The notes under the pieces: generated by a model | The model's database searches: none | The model's input: the letters and a program-made list of their open reading frames with translations, nothing else | Told to the model about the DNA's origin: nothing | Part shown: positions 44,380 to 55,877 of the stretch, piece by piece | Numbering within the stretch: the first letter of the stretch is position 1 | Layout of the letters: each line of letters opens with the position of its first letter | Assembly: GCA_032433765.1 (NCBI GenBank) | Contig: JAVIAB010000159.1 | Coordinates: 2,666,001-2,730,000, forward strand | Source of the DNA: Megaustenia siamemsis | Lineage: Eukaryota > Mollusca > Gastropoda > Stylommatophora > Ariophantidae | Direction: 5' to 3' | Length of the DNA stretch: 64,000 nt | Translations under genes and position numbers: made by a program

Positions 44380-45960
44380 GAACAAACAAGATAATTTAAT
44401 ATTCAAGGTGAACTTCAATAAAAGACCTGGAAGCAATAGAACAGAGGTTGAAGAATAACTAGGAGCTTTTGGAGATCCCTGTAGCAAAATAAATAGAAAT
44501 GGCAGGAAACTGTTAGAACTGTACAACCAATATGATTTGTACACTACATGTAAACATGATTTTTTATTTAAACACAGGAAATCCCAAGTGGAACAACCTA
44601 GAGTGTAGAAGCCAGATTGACTTCATACTTACAAAATGAAAAGACAAGAGAACAGCCATGAGCTGTACTAAACATAAGTGCTGATACAGGCTATAAACTG
44701 TTAAACAATGACAGCAAGAATTGGAAGTAGCAACAACCAATGGAAACTTTTCAAGACAAATTCTTCTTCTACTGCATACAATATAAATACATTTAAAGAA
44801 ATCGTTAGTTATCTCATGGCTGGTGACATCTCACTGATGTCCTCCTTGGCAGTTGTCAATCAAAAAAGTAGGCAAAAATTGGCCACTGCTGGGCAAAATT
44901 ACATTGACTTATTAGCAAGAGTGCCTGTGAAGTTGAAAAAAAACATACACAAAAGTATATAAAGAAATGAGAAGATTCATTAAAAGAAATAAAGAGAAAA
45001 TATATAAATGAAATACATAGGGAGATGGTAAACAAAATAAATATGAAAGAACTGTTCTACAGCACAAAGAAATTAAGCAGAACATATAAATTAATCAATG
45101 CCTTTATTAAAGAAAATCTGTTTAGGAAATTAAGGGAACAAATGAAGAAATGAAAAGTTCACTATGAAGATCTCTTACAATAGACCTGGTCAAAATAAAC
45201 CCTCCAGATATACAACCAGCAGAAGAAGAGTTACCCGTTTATTGTAGAAAGCCAAGCAAGGAAGCCATAAAAATGGTAAAGCCACAGTACCAGATGAAAC
45301 TCCTTCAGAAGTCATTAAAGTAGATATTAACACCTCCACCAAATTGTTACATAATCTACTAGATAAAAAATGGGAAGTTGAAGAAAAGAAATACCTAAAG
45401 ACTGGAAAGAAGGTTATATGATCAAACTACCAAAGAAAGGAAGTTTACAGGAGTGCACAAATTATTGGGGAATTATGCTGTTAAAAGTGCCAGGAAAAAT
45501 ATTAAGCAGAATCATTCTGGAGAGACTAAAAGAGGCCATGGAGAAACATTTGAGAGATGAACAAGCAGGTTTTAGGAAGAACAGATCATGTGCTGATCAA
45601 ATAACTACCTTACATATAATAGTTGAACAAAGCTTAGAACTACAGTACCCACTTTATATCAGATTCATAGATTATGAAAATACATTTGATAGTTTAGACA
45701 GAGAATCCCCATGAAGTTTATTAACCTGATTTTTTTAAATGTTTGGACGAAATGAAATGTATTGTTGTGCATGAAGGGCAGCTTACAGAAGCATTTGAAA
45801 TAAGAACAGGAGTAAGGCAGGGATACTTTCTATCTCTATTTCTCTTTCTGCTGGCCATAGATTGGAATATGAATATAACTCAGAACAACAGAAATAGAAT
45901 CTAGTGGTCACTGACCAAGCAATTTGGCTTAGATTTTGCTGATGACATCCAGTCCTGATC
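44380..45960 (+). pseudogene. RTE-like LINE, endonuclease end plus RT, duplicon B
   Basis: After endonuclease remnants ('RNGRKLLELYNQYDLY') the frame-broken plus strand shows RT: 'KLPKKGSLQECTNYWGIMLL', 'PGKILSRIILERLKEAMEKH', 'RDEQAGFRKNRSCADQITTL', 'YIRFIDYENTFDSLDR', then 'IRTGVRQGYFL'-like and 'LDFADDIQ'. The family resembles the RTE/BovB type. The copy in C (60,935-61,585 and 63,143-64,000) is collinear. Confidence 0.82.
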
Positions 45961-46256
45961 TCCAGTCGTAAACCACTAGAAACTACTATTCATGCTGTTT
46001 CACCCTATAAGTGTTTGTCTGCAATGCAAGTATTCAACTCTACTGGAGATACTTGTCATAATAGGAAAAATACAGCTATACAATTTATTCCTGAGCTGTG
46101 TTCGTAACCCTATAGTCATGACTACATATCTATGATAGACATTGCCAATGATAGCTACTTTTTTAGGTAGTTGAGTTTGCCATGTGCTCTAGCATTTGGT
46201 TCTTGTAGCAAGGTGCTGTTCCAAGGAGTCTGGGTTTGATCCTCTTCAACTATGAT
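45961..46256 (+). mobile_element. tRNA-like SINE head (type 3) at 46,160-46,252 and spacer
   Basis: 'ggtagttgagtttgccatgt', 'agcaaggtgctgttccaagg' and B-box-like 'gggtttgatcctc' match the reverse complement of 32,885-32,990. It stops at the 49-bp array. 45,961-46,159 shows nothing else. Confidence 0.5.
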
Positions 46257-48180
46257 CTTAACATAACATCAACAACAAAGATGAAGACATTACTTCAACT
46301 AACTTCTTAACATAATATCAACAACAAAGATGAAGACATTACTTCAACTAACTTCTTAACATAACATCAACAACAAAGATGAAGACATTACTTCAACTAA
46401 CTTCTTAACATAACATCAACAACAAAGATGAAGACATTACTTCAACTAACTTCTTAACATAACATCAACAACAAAGATGAAGACAGTACTTCAACTAACT
46501 TCTTAACATAACATCAACAACAAAGATGAAGACAGTACTTCAACTAACTTCTTAACATAACATCAGCAACAAAGATGAAGACATTACTTCAACTAACTTC
46601 TTAACATAACATCAACAACCACAGATGAAGACAGTACTTCAACTAACTTCTTAACATAACATCAACAACAAAGATGAAGACATTACTTCAACTAACTTCT
46701 TAACATAACATCAACAACAAAGATGAAGACATTACTTCAACTAACTTCTTAACATAACATCAACAACAAAGATGAAGACATTACTTCAACTAACTTCTTA
46801 ACATAACGTCAACAACAAAGATGAAGACATTACTTCAACTAACTTCTTAACATAACATCAACAACAAAGATGAAGACATTACTTCAACTAACTTCTTAAC
46901 ATAACATCAACATCAAAGATGAAGACAGTACTTCAACTAACTACTTAACATAACATCAACATCAAAGATGAAGACATTACTTCAACTAACTACTTAACAT
47001 AACATCAACAACAAAGATGAAGACATTACTTCAACTAACTTCTTAACATAACATCAACAACAAAGATGAAGACAGTACTTCAACTAACTTCTTAACATAA
47101 CATCAACAACAAAGATGAAGACAGCACTTCAACTAACTTCTTAACATAACATCAACAACAAAGATGAAGACAGCACTTCAACTAACTTCTTAACATAACA
47201 TCAACAACAAAGATGAAGACAGCACTTCAACTAACTTCTTAACATAACATCAACAACAAAGATGAAGACATTACTTCAACTAACTTCTTAACATAACATC
47301 AACAACAAAGATGAAGACAGTACTTCAACTAACTTCTTAACATAACATCAACAACAAAGATGAAGACAGATGAAGACAGTACTTCAACTAACATTCTTGA
47401 AGACATAAACTAACTACTTAACATAACAAACAACAAAGATGAAGACAGCACTTCAACTAACTTCTTAACATAACATCAACAACAAAGATGAAGACAGCAC
47501 TTCAACTAACTTCTTAACATAACATCAACAACAAAGATGAAGACAGCACTTCAACTAACTTCTTAACATAACATCAACAACAAAGATGAAGACAGCACTT
47601 CAACTAACTACTTAACATAACATCAACAACAAAGATGAAGACAGTACTTCAACTAACTTCTTAACATAACATCAACAACAAAGATGAAGACAGTACTTCA
47701 ACTAACTTCTTAACATAACATCAACAACAAAGATGAAGACAGCACTTCAACTAACTACTTAACATAACATCAACAACAAAGATGAAGACAGTACTTCAAC
47801 TAACTTCTTAACATAACATCAACAACAAAGATGAAGACAGCACTTCAACTAACTTCTTAACATAACATCAACAACAAAGATGAAGACAGTACTTCAACTA
47901 ACTTCTTAACATAACATCAACAACAAAGATGAAGACAGCACTTCAACTAACTTCTTAACATAACATCAACAACAAAGATGAAGACAGTACTTCAACTAAC
48001 TTCTTAACATAACATCAACAACAAAGATGAAGACATTACTTCAACTAACTTCTTAACATAACATCAACAACAAAGATGAAGACAGTACTTCAACTAACTT
48101 CTTAACATAACATCAGTAACAAAGATGAAGACAGCACTTCAACTAACTTGTTAACATAACATCAACAACAAAGATGAAAA
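46257..48180. repeat. 49-bp minisatellite, about 39 copies (duplicon B)
   Basis: Same unit as 12,859-13,195. Two unit variants ('gacattacttc' and 'gacagYacttc') are interspersed, and a rearranged patch lies at 47,365-47,430. Confidence 0.96.
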
Positions 48181-48461
48181 TCACTTGAAGACATTACAGA
48201 TCTAGATACATTGATTCCAGGCCAGAGGTAGATATGTGATTATAGTGTTGAAATATGATGTTATTTGAGATGTTATAATCCATTATTAAGAGAATCATAT
48301 CACATTTGTTGATAATCCCAAACAATTGGATTCTCAGTAAGAATTTTTTTCTTCCATATTCAATCCAGCAATACTGAGTTTAAAATGGAGCAAAATTTGG
48401 TATCCCTGTTTGGTTTATAAATATAGCAATTTGTTGCGAACAGACAAATAAATGTACTCAC

Positions 48462-48536
48462 ATCACCAGAAAGTTGTTTTTTTATATAGTCTTGTAAAAA
48501 TGGAATATTTGCTTCCATCTTTACTTTCACTGTGGC
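48462..48536 (-). CDS. Candidate exon related to the acidic exon of the zinc-finger genes
   Basis: 75 nt between an acceptor 'tatttttag' and a donor 'gtgagtac', phase 0 at both ends, coding 'ATVKVKMEANIPFLQDY' then 'IKKQLSGD'. The start resembles the acidic exon (DQTVKMEAN). It could be an upstream exon of gene B or a relic of another family member. Nothing else of a gene is seen at 48,181-49,020. Confidence 0.28.
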
Positions 48537-49024
48537 CTAAAAATAAAAATAAAAATTATGTTAATTTTTACATTACAGGCTACTTTAATTTTTGTTTAAT
48601 CAATGAATCAAAGTTTGAGTTTCCAGACAATGAAGGTGAAAGTTGTGAGGCTTGTGTGATCAATTTGGTACAAATCAATGTCAACAAGTGAAAACGCAAA
48701 TCAACAAATTTGGGGAAAACAGCAAATATTAACCCTCCCCTCTCCAATCCATCTAACATCCTTTGAGTTGAAGATTGTAGCTAGGGCAAAAATTATAGAC
48801 TATGACTAACAATCTTTGTTATCAAGTGCCAGACAGAGATCCAACCATTTGGCATTAGAGAACTACATGTACTAGAACTTGATAAGGACTTGCACAAAGT
48901 TCTTACACTGAAAACATAAACAGATTGTTCAAATACAATACTAGAGAGTACCATGAATAATCTCACAAGTTAGAACAGAGAAACAGCTTTATCCCTATTC
49001 ATAAGCAATATCCCAAAGAAGTCT

Positions 49025-49180
49025 AGTTAAGAAGCCACGAGAAGGTTCGATCCCGCTTCGGACCATATACATGTATTGTTCTTTGTTTTTTTCTGTTGTT
49101 GTTTGTCTGTCATTATTTCCGAGTGCTAACACATACTTCTTTGTTCTATTATTTCCTATTATCGCCTCGGAAGTTCCCTA
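49025..49180 (+). mobile_element. tRNA-derived SINE (type 3) remnant
   Basis: 'aaggttcgatcccgcttcgg', 'accatatacatgtattgttc' and 'tttgtttttttctgttgttg' parallel the reverse complement of 32,840-32,905. Confidence 0.55.
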
Positions 49181-49231
49181 TATAATAATATTTATTTATT
49201 ATTATTTGTCTTTAATACTATAATATATATA

Positions 49232-49510
49232 TATAGGATCCGCTTTGCCACGTGTTCATGGTCTAACTCTGTTGCACCAGTTAGCACTGAATGAGTGACG
49301 TCGAAGAGTCGATGTTATTTTCAAGTTATAATTCCAGAGGCCCATACTCATATCTGATGTAGCAGTATGGAAGCTTCAGTGAATACTCTGAACATGAAGT
49401 CTATTACGTTGACATCAATAAAGATACGACATTGGAACTTGACATGCCACATTGTACAATCACTGTCAATTGTGTTGATCCCTCAGCAACACGATTTCCT
49501 ATATTTAAAG
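49232..49510 (-). repeat. About 280-bp repeat, inverted copy of 525-805
   Basis: Reverse complement of 525-805. It is broken off where the LTR-like element begins ('cctatat' then 'ttaaagcagg'), so that element may have inserted into it. Confidence 0.7.
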
Positions 49511-49574
49511 CAGGCAGATAGGTAAGAGAATTGGTTAGAAGATAGCAGTGATAATGGGAAGAGAAGATTACAGA

Positions 49575-50145
49575 AAATAGCGGTAATAGGCCGAGTATAG
49601 TCCAGAAGATAGCGGTAATAGGCCGAGTATAGTCCAGAAGATAGCGGTAATAGGCCGAGTATAGTCCAGAAGATAGCGGTAATAGGCCGAGTATAGTCCA
49701 GAAGATAGCGGTAATAGGCCGAGTATAGTCCAGAAGATAGCGGTAATAGGCCGAGTAGTAGAAGATAGTCCGAGTATAGTCCAGAAGATAGCGGTAATAG
49801 GCCGAGTATAGTCCAGAAGATAGCGGTAATAGGCCGAGTATAGTCCAGAAGATAGCGGTAATAGGCCGAGTATAGTCCAGAAGATAGCGGTAATAGGCCG
49901 AGTATAGTCCAGAAGATAGCGGTAATAGGCCGAGTATAGTCCAGAAGATAGCGGTAATAGGCCGAGTATAGTCCAGAAGATAGCGGTAATAGGCCGAGTA
50001 TAGTCCAGAAGATAGCAGTAATAGGCCGAGTATAGTCCAGAAGATAGCAGTAATAGGCCGAGTATAGTCCAGAAGATACCGGTAATAGGCCGAGTATAGT
50101 CCAGAAGATAGCAGTAATAGGCCGAGTATAGTCCAGAAGATAGCC
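49575..50145. repeat. 32-bp minisatellite, about 18 copies
   Basis: The unit is 'agaagatagcggtaataggc' plus 'cgagtatagtcc'. The minus strand is open in all frames through it, giving a 326-codon frame with a 32-residue cycle that I do not accept as a gene. Confidence 0.95.
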
Positions 50146-50849
50146 GTGGTAGGTTGTGAGTAGTAAATGGGAGTGTGATGAGAACTCACAAGCCCACGTG
50201 GACAGGCATACATGAGCAGGTTGGGAAATACAAGGGACCCGAGTAGACAGAGAATAAGGAGAATCACGGGTTTTTCGAGAATGGGCTGGGAGTTGAGATG
50301 AAAGTCGGGGTTAGTTAGGCAGTCGAATTTGAGCTGGGCTCCAGTGCAGACGGTGGTGGTATTATGTGTTAGTTGTGTTACCACCGATACTGTGGAACGG
50401 TATTGAGTTTTCTGAGGAAAGATAGAATAGGGACATAGTTCATAATATTTTGTTCAGAGGAATGATAGAGTGAGGACTGTGAGTAAGTATGTTTTGTCAA
50501 GAGAATGGATAGAAATAGGGACAGTATTTAAAAGTGTTTGGTTCACACAACGGATTAGAATCAGGACTGTGGCTAAGTACGTGTTGTCAAGAGTAAGGAT
50601 AGAATAGGCGCGGACAATTAAAGTATGCACAAGTGATCAACCTCAGCGTCGACTGAGGAAGATACAGTGTCGTAGTACACTAGCAATTACCATATAGTGT
50701 CAGGAGTTTTTCAGAGTAGAAACGTCACATTTAGTGCTGTTCAATGTCCGACGTGCATATTTTTGGACGCAAGTTATTTACAAGCTGAAACGCATTTACT
50801 GTGGACTGCTCCGTCAAGTCGACCGATGATTTTGTGTTTATAACTAACA

Positions 50850-51380
50850 GGCTGTTTATATGTTCGGTTGAAGTCAAGAACAATATCCTAACATCGTCAA
50901 ACGCTATACATTTTTGTTCTCAATATGACGATCATCATTTTCGGGAGGACGTGAAATTCCGGTATATGGTGGATAGGTGGCAGGAACCATTGAAAGCTGT
51001 GTCTGAAAAGTGTTCCTTGTTGCAGTTTCCTCATATTCCAAGTCCGGCTTGTTGCAGAAGCTACTGAGTTAAGTGCTCTGTGCACACCGTGAGCTGTGTC
51101 TCTCATCCGTTTTGATCATGTTTCGATATCCCGCTTGTTTACGATGAATGATGATATATCGTATGACAGGGAAGAGTTGGCTGCGTTCACTTTCTGCGCG
51201 GTTTCGCCTTATGTCTTTTGGCGTGTGCTGAGACTGCTACGATGGGGACTACAGTTACCTTTCTTTGTTTGGGCGATGAGTTAGTAATTCGGATGATTCC
51301 ACTGGCACGGGCGGTTGAGCAATTATGGATTTTAATTCGTTTGCAGTGATACCGAGGCCTACCATAACCATAGAAAGGCT
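50850..51380 (+). repeat. Repeat family X (3' part)
   Basis: Matches 61,600-62,100 in reverse complement and 29,705-29,888 directly. Its left part includes 'cgatcatcattttcgggagg' and corresponds to the C-terminal end of the Cys-rich frame at 62,014-62,937. It ends 'gaggcctaccataaccatag'. An 88-codon open frame (50,801-51,067) has no known domain. Confidence 0.78.
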
Positions 51381-51929
51381 TTTGAACGGTGTCGCAGCAC
51401 AAGGTCAATTTACCACATTGGCGAAAGGAGTGAGCCCTGGTCGCTTTAGCATCAAGCTTACGTGTTGTGGAGAGGCAAATCACTCTTATATATATTGTGT
51501 CGCAGAACACGAACAATAACATTGAAGGTCGGGAGTCTTTAGAATAGAAAGGCTCAAGCACAGTGTCCTAGCACACTGTTAGTTTACCAAGTTAGCGAAG
51601 GGACGTGAGCTCAAGTCGCTTAGTCATTGTCAAATATCATAGATGCAAGGGGATAAAGTCAGTCTTGCTCAAACATTGTGCATAGCAGCGTAGCTGAGTG
51701 GTGCGAGGTAGTTGAGTTAGCAGAAGATTGGAAGGAGTGACTGTGAATTCTGTATTGATTATAATAGTAATAAACTGAGGAATGTGTTTTATTCAAAGTG
51801 TTCCTTGATGTTTATATAAGCTCTACATGTAGTCGTCTGTTTCCTAGCGAATCGAGCTTTGAGGGTTGTCGCACAAGCAGAAGTATTCCGCTCTCACGAT
51901 CCGGTTGGCCGATAATTAACCAAAGCGAT

Positions 51930-52718
51930 GCAATTGGTGGGCATTGCTATCTTGAGCACAGGAGTGCTGTCATTTACATCCAGTCAAGGTAATAATCAAC
52001 AAGGCGACGCCACTGGGGTGCGTTGCTGTCATTTACATCCAGTCAGTGTAATAATCAACAAGGCGACGCCACTGGGGTGCGTTGCTGTCATTAACACAGG
52101 AGTGCTGTCATTTACATCCAGTCAATGTAATAATCAATAAGGCGACGCCACTGGGGTGCGTTGCTGTCATTAACACAGGAGTGTTGTCATTTACATCCAG
52201 TCAATGTAATAATCAATAAGGCGACGCCACTGGGGTGCGTTGCTGTCATTAGCACAGGAGTGTTGTCATTTACATCCAGTCAGTGTAATAATCAACAAAG
52301 CGACGCCACTGGGGTGCGTTGCTGTCATTAGCACAGGAGTGTTGTCATTTACATCCAGTCAGTGTAATAATCAACAAAGCGACGCCACTGGGGTGCGTTG
52401 CTGTCATTAGCACAGGAGTGTTGTCATTTACATCCAGTCAGTGTAATAATCAACAAAGCGACGCCACTGGGGTGCGTTGCTGTCATTAACACAGGAGTGT
52501 TGTCATTTACATCCAGTCAATGTAATAATCAACAGGCGATGTCATGGGTGGGCATTGCTATTATTAACACAGGAGTGCTGTCGTTAAATCCAGTCAGTGT
52601 GATAATCAACAAGGTGACGCCCACTGGATTGCGTTGCTGTCATTAACAGGAGAGCTGTCCTTACGCCTAAGGGGCGTAATAATCAAAAAGGCGATGCCAT
52701 GGGTGGGCATTGCTGCAG
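51930..52718. repeat. 79-bp tandem repeat, about 9 copies
   Basis: The unit contains 'ggcgacgccactggggtgcg', 'ttgctgtcattaacacagga' and 'gtgttgtcatttacatccag'. It lies directly behind the AATAAA end of the LTR-like element. Confidence 0.94.
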
Positions 52719-52730
52719 TAAACCAGGAGG

Positions 52731-52991
52731 GTAAAAAAAAAAAAAAGTAAAGTACCCCCGTCACGCCAAGTGGCGTATGGGGAAATGTGTTAGTGACCCT
52801 ATATTTTACAGACCTTCAGCACATGATTTTTGGGGTAATGTGGTCGGTATTACGCCCGTGCTGCTTTACTTTCCCAGAAAAAAAATCCGGTACCCATTTA
52901 CGGCTGGGTGAACCCGGAAGCTGTCGGTTGGGATCGAGCCCTACCCCTTGTCCGTGGTAGTCCAGTTCACTAACCACTGAGCTATCGTGGC
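52731..52991 (-). mobile_element. Full-length tRNA-derived SINE (type 1) with 12-bp target-site duplication
   Basis: Flanked by 'taaaccaggagg' at 52,719-52,730 and 52,992-53,003. Read from the minus strand it starts with a tRNA-like head 'agccacgatagctcagtggt', with an A box (tagctcagtgg) and a B box (ggctcgatccc), then a body of about 180 bp ending in a T/A-rich tail. Transcribed by RNA polymerase III in principle. The intronic remnants at 10,985, 41,560 and 57,465 are older relatives. Confidence 0.93.
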
Positions 52992-53003
52992 TAAACCAGG
53001 AGG

Positions 53004-53789
53004 ATGGCAAATAAATAATGAAGAATAAGCAACGCAGAACAACGAAGAGAGTGCTGAGTACGGAGTGCTCTTACAAGAGAGTCACAACGCGTAATAGTAT
53101 TCAGTTTCTTTCAATGAAAAAATATACCGCCCCCCCCCCCCCCTCTCCTGGTATAGATGTTCTGTTTCTCTTTTGCAATATTCATGACTTCTGTTTTGTT
53201 GTTTACTGAATCATTTAGCAGAAATAATGGCTAAAAAAAATGAATAAAGCATAGACATGATTGTCACAGATTAGATAATAGGAAAAGGGGGCAATGCTGA
53301 GAGAGGGGCAGATTAGAGTTGATAGATAATAATGGAGGGGACACCAGAAAATTATAAATGAATCATTTAGAAGAGAGTTATCCATTGTATACTGGATTAG
53401 ATAAAGGACGATGGGAAAATCATGAAATAATGGGAGAAAATGACTTAGAAAGTTGAATACATAAATGAGACATGAACCAGCTCAAGTGAAGGTTGAAAGG
53501 GAGACAAATAGTTAAAGTTAGAAAGGGATTCCACCTAGAAAACCAGACTTGTTTCTGAGACTAAACTGAGAAAATTATTTAGAGCAGACTATAATGATGG
53601 CAGACGACCTAGTTCTCAGAGAGTTACCAAGTGAGCCTACACCATAGATGTGTTGTTTTATTTCAGTGGAGGTATGAGTCAGGAAATGACTATTCTCTGA
53701 CAAGAAAGTATTTATTTATAATTTGAGTGTCACAATTTGAGTTCAGCATAAGCACATGCACTTCTATCTCAGCATAAGCACTTACAGAC
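53004..53789. other. Start of duplicon C, non-coding
   Basis: From about 53,160 collinear with 2,500-3,210 (A) and 36,360-37,200 (B). A C run lies at 53,131-53,143, just left of the boundary. No gene seen. Confidence 0.6.
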
Positions 53790-54345
53790 TGAGTGTAGAG
53801 CCTCCACTCATCATGGGCACATCTTTACTGCTGTATAGGATTGGAGTGTAGAGCCTCCACTCATCATGGGCACATCTTTACTGATATAGAGGAGTGGAGT
53901 GTAGAGCCTCCACTTATCATGGGCACATCTTTACTGATATAGAGGAGTGGAGTGTAGAGCCTCCACTTATCATGGGCACATCTTTACTGCTGTATAGGAT
54001 TGGAGTGTAGAGCCTCCACTCATCATGGGCACATCTTTACTGATATAGAGGAGTGGAGTGTAGAGCCTCCACTTATCATGGGCACATCTTTACTGATATA
54101 GAGGAGTGGAGTGTAGAGCCTCCACTTATCATAGGCACATCTTTACTGATATAGAGGATTGGAGTGTAGAGCCTCCACTTATCATGGGCACATCTTTACT
54201 GATATAGAGGAGTGGAGTGTAGAGCCTCCACTCATCATGGGCACATCTTTACTGCTGTATAGGATTGGAGTGTAGAGCCTCCACTCATCATGGGCACATC
54301 TTTACTGCTGTATAGGATTGGAGTGTAGAGCTTTCAATTAAAATG
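53790..54345. repeat. Minisatellite of about 50 bp, about 10 copies (duplicon C)
   Basis: Units 'ggagtgtagagcctccactt', 'atcatgggcacatctttact', ending either 'gatatagaggagt' or 'gctgtataggatt'. The two endings alternate in blocks, so higher-order duplication took place. Confidence 0.93.
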
Positions 54346-54960
54346 GACACAATTTACTGTCATCACTTAAAATGGGCAGATCTTCACTGCCATATGGGCT
54401 CTCTCCCTGGATGCCAGACCTTACTTGACCAACAATATTTCCCAGCAGCATTGACTGGCAGAGACAAGCAAGCTTCAAACTCTGATGTTCGGCATGAAAA
54501 GCAAGACCTCTACAACTACACTAATGTTGTAGGCAAAATGCTGCGATGTCATTTAACGAAGTGGAGTCAACAAACAGTTGTCATCAAACAGAGTAGCAAC
54601 TTTATTTACATGAAACTGTCAACATGGCTGTACAAAATATTGATACCGTTCACACTTCTTCCACTTATAAGACCGTCAATTGGTAACATGACTATGGCAG
54701 TTGTTGACCAGCGAGAGAGAGATTTCTCGTCCCAACTATTTATACCACCCTCCTATTCACAATCCCAGAATCCTCACTAACCAATCATTTATAATTGGCT
54801 ATTTACTATCACACTAATTAGTCCCCTAGATTAATATTATACGATCATATATTATAAGATTGAAATGAACTTTGATCACGACAGTGATCAAAAGTTGTGG
54901 AGAGAGATGATCACCTATGCCAGCAGGCTTAGTACTTGATGATGATTATTGGACAGAATA
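54346..54960. other. Duplicon C spacer with LINE alpha 3' end
   Basis: Collinear with 37,666-38,460 (B). At 54,885-54,955 the plus strand holds the 60-bp LINE alpha 3' end ('aaagttgtggagagagatga' to 'gatgatgatt'). A 145-codon plus frame is not conserved in A or B. Confidence 0.5.
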
Positions 54961-54964
54961 ATTT

Positions 54965-55740
54965 TTCACACATCATCATCATCGTTGAGTGACATCTCAG
55001 CATCGATGGTTGGTTGCCACGGAGTGCCAACTGTCTTCCACTCTGTCTTTTGCTTTGATAGTGTAGGTTGACATGGACTGACTCATCCATCTTTTAATAC
55101 TACTCACCCATTTAGTCTTGGTCTGCCTCTTTTACTTTGTATTTTCTCTTCCAATTTTATTTTCAGTAAGGTGCTGTGTCTTTTAACATGTCCCAGAAAT
55201 CTCATTTGTCTTGTTTGAATTGTTTTTAGTACTCTTTTCATTTTTTTGTTTTAAGACTTCATCATTTGAGTTCTTTTCTTTCCATCCAACACTTCAAATT
55301 CTTCTATAAATCCACACTTCAAAGGCTTCAATTTTCTGGTCTAATGTCCGTGTTTCTGTTACAGGACATTAGACAAAAAAAATAAGAATACAGGAATGTT
55401 GAGAAGACATAATATTTTGCTACTCTTAGTTTTAACCCTGGTGTTATTTTCCCTGACGATAGTATACCCTTCATGGCATTAAAATTGCTTTTTTGTTATT
55501 TCTTTTCTTTTGTTTATTTCAGTTTTACATTTCCCATTACTGGTTATATTTTATCCTTGGTAGTTGTAGCTCTGAACAGTCTCCAGTTCTATTCCATCAA
55601 AATTTTTTATACAAAAGGCTTGGTGTCGTCTATGAAGCAGGCATATATTGGATTGTTTACTTCTATGTACTTTTTGTTAACATCCTGATACAGAATATGA
55701 CTTCTTTTGCCCCACTGTTTTTCCAAAATCTATAACATGA
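54965..55740 (-). pseudogene. Old LINE (family gamma), duplicon C, internally deleted
   Basis: Collinear with 38,470-39,110 and 39,540-39,680. About 430 bp with the RT palm are missing at about 55,610. The undisturbed TA site for A's Tigger is at 55,646-55,647. Confidence 0.72.
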
Positions 55741-55877
55741 AAGATCTTACTCCACACATCACATTTGTTTCTCTCCAGTATGTCTTCTCCTGTGAACTAT
55801 TAAACTACTACTTGAGTAATATGTACACCACACACATCACATTTGTTTCTCTCCAGTATGTCTTCTCCTGTGAACTA

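Larger units (their letters stand above)
49498..51830 (+). mobile_element. LTR-like element with 32-bp VNTR, contains repeat X
   Basis: The head 'taaagcaggcagataggtaa' with 'gatagcagtgataa' resembles the head at 41,972. Then come the 32-bp array, a middle part with 'cacaagcccacgtgga', a copy of repeat X (about 50,850-51,380), AATAAA at 51,769-51,774, and an end 'gtgttccttgatgtttatat' like 43,660-43,690. Coding capacity for gag/pol is absent. Confidence 0.45.

Noticed and set aside
48452..48691. 79-codon plus-strand frame with a Cys pair near its end
   Set aside because: No domain, no clear splice or start support, and it overlaps the minus-strand candidate exon.
49404..50384. 326-codon minus-strand frame
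   Set aside because: Mostly the 32-bp array, open because the unit lacks stops. The flanks are an interspersed repeat and an LTR-like sequence.
52731..52991. Functional tRNA gene
   Set aside because: The A and B boxes are followed by a SINE body and tail with target-site duplications, and the cloverleaf end is not kept. The same reasoning applies to 24,343-24,634, 32,835-32,990 and 46,160-46,252.
54343..54780. 145-codon plus-strand frame in duplicon C
   Set aside because: The homologous segments in A and B do not keep the frame, and part of it is minisatellite.
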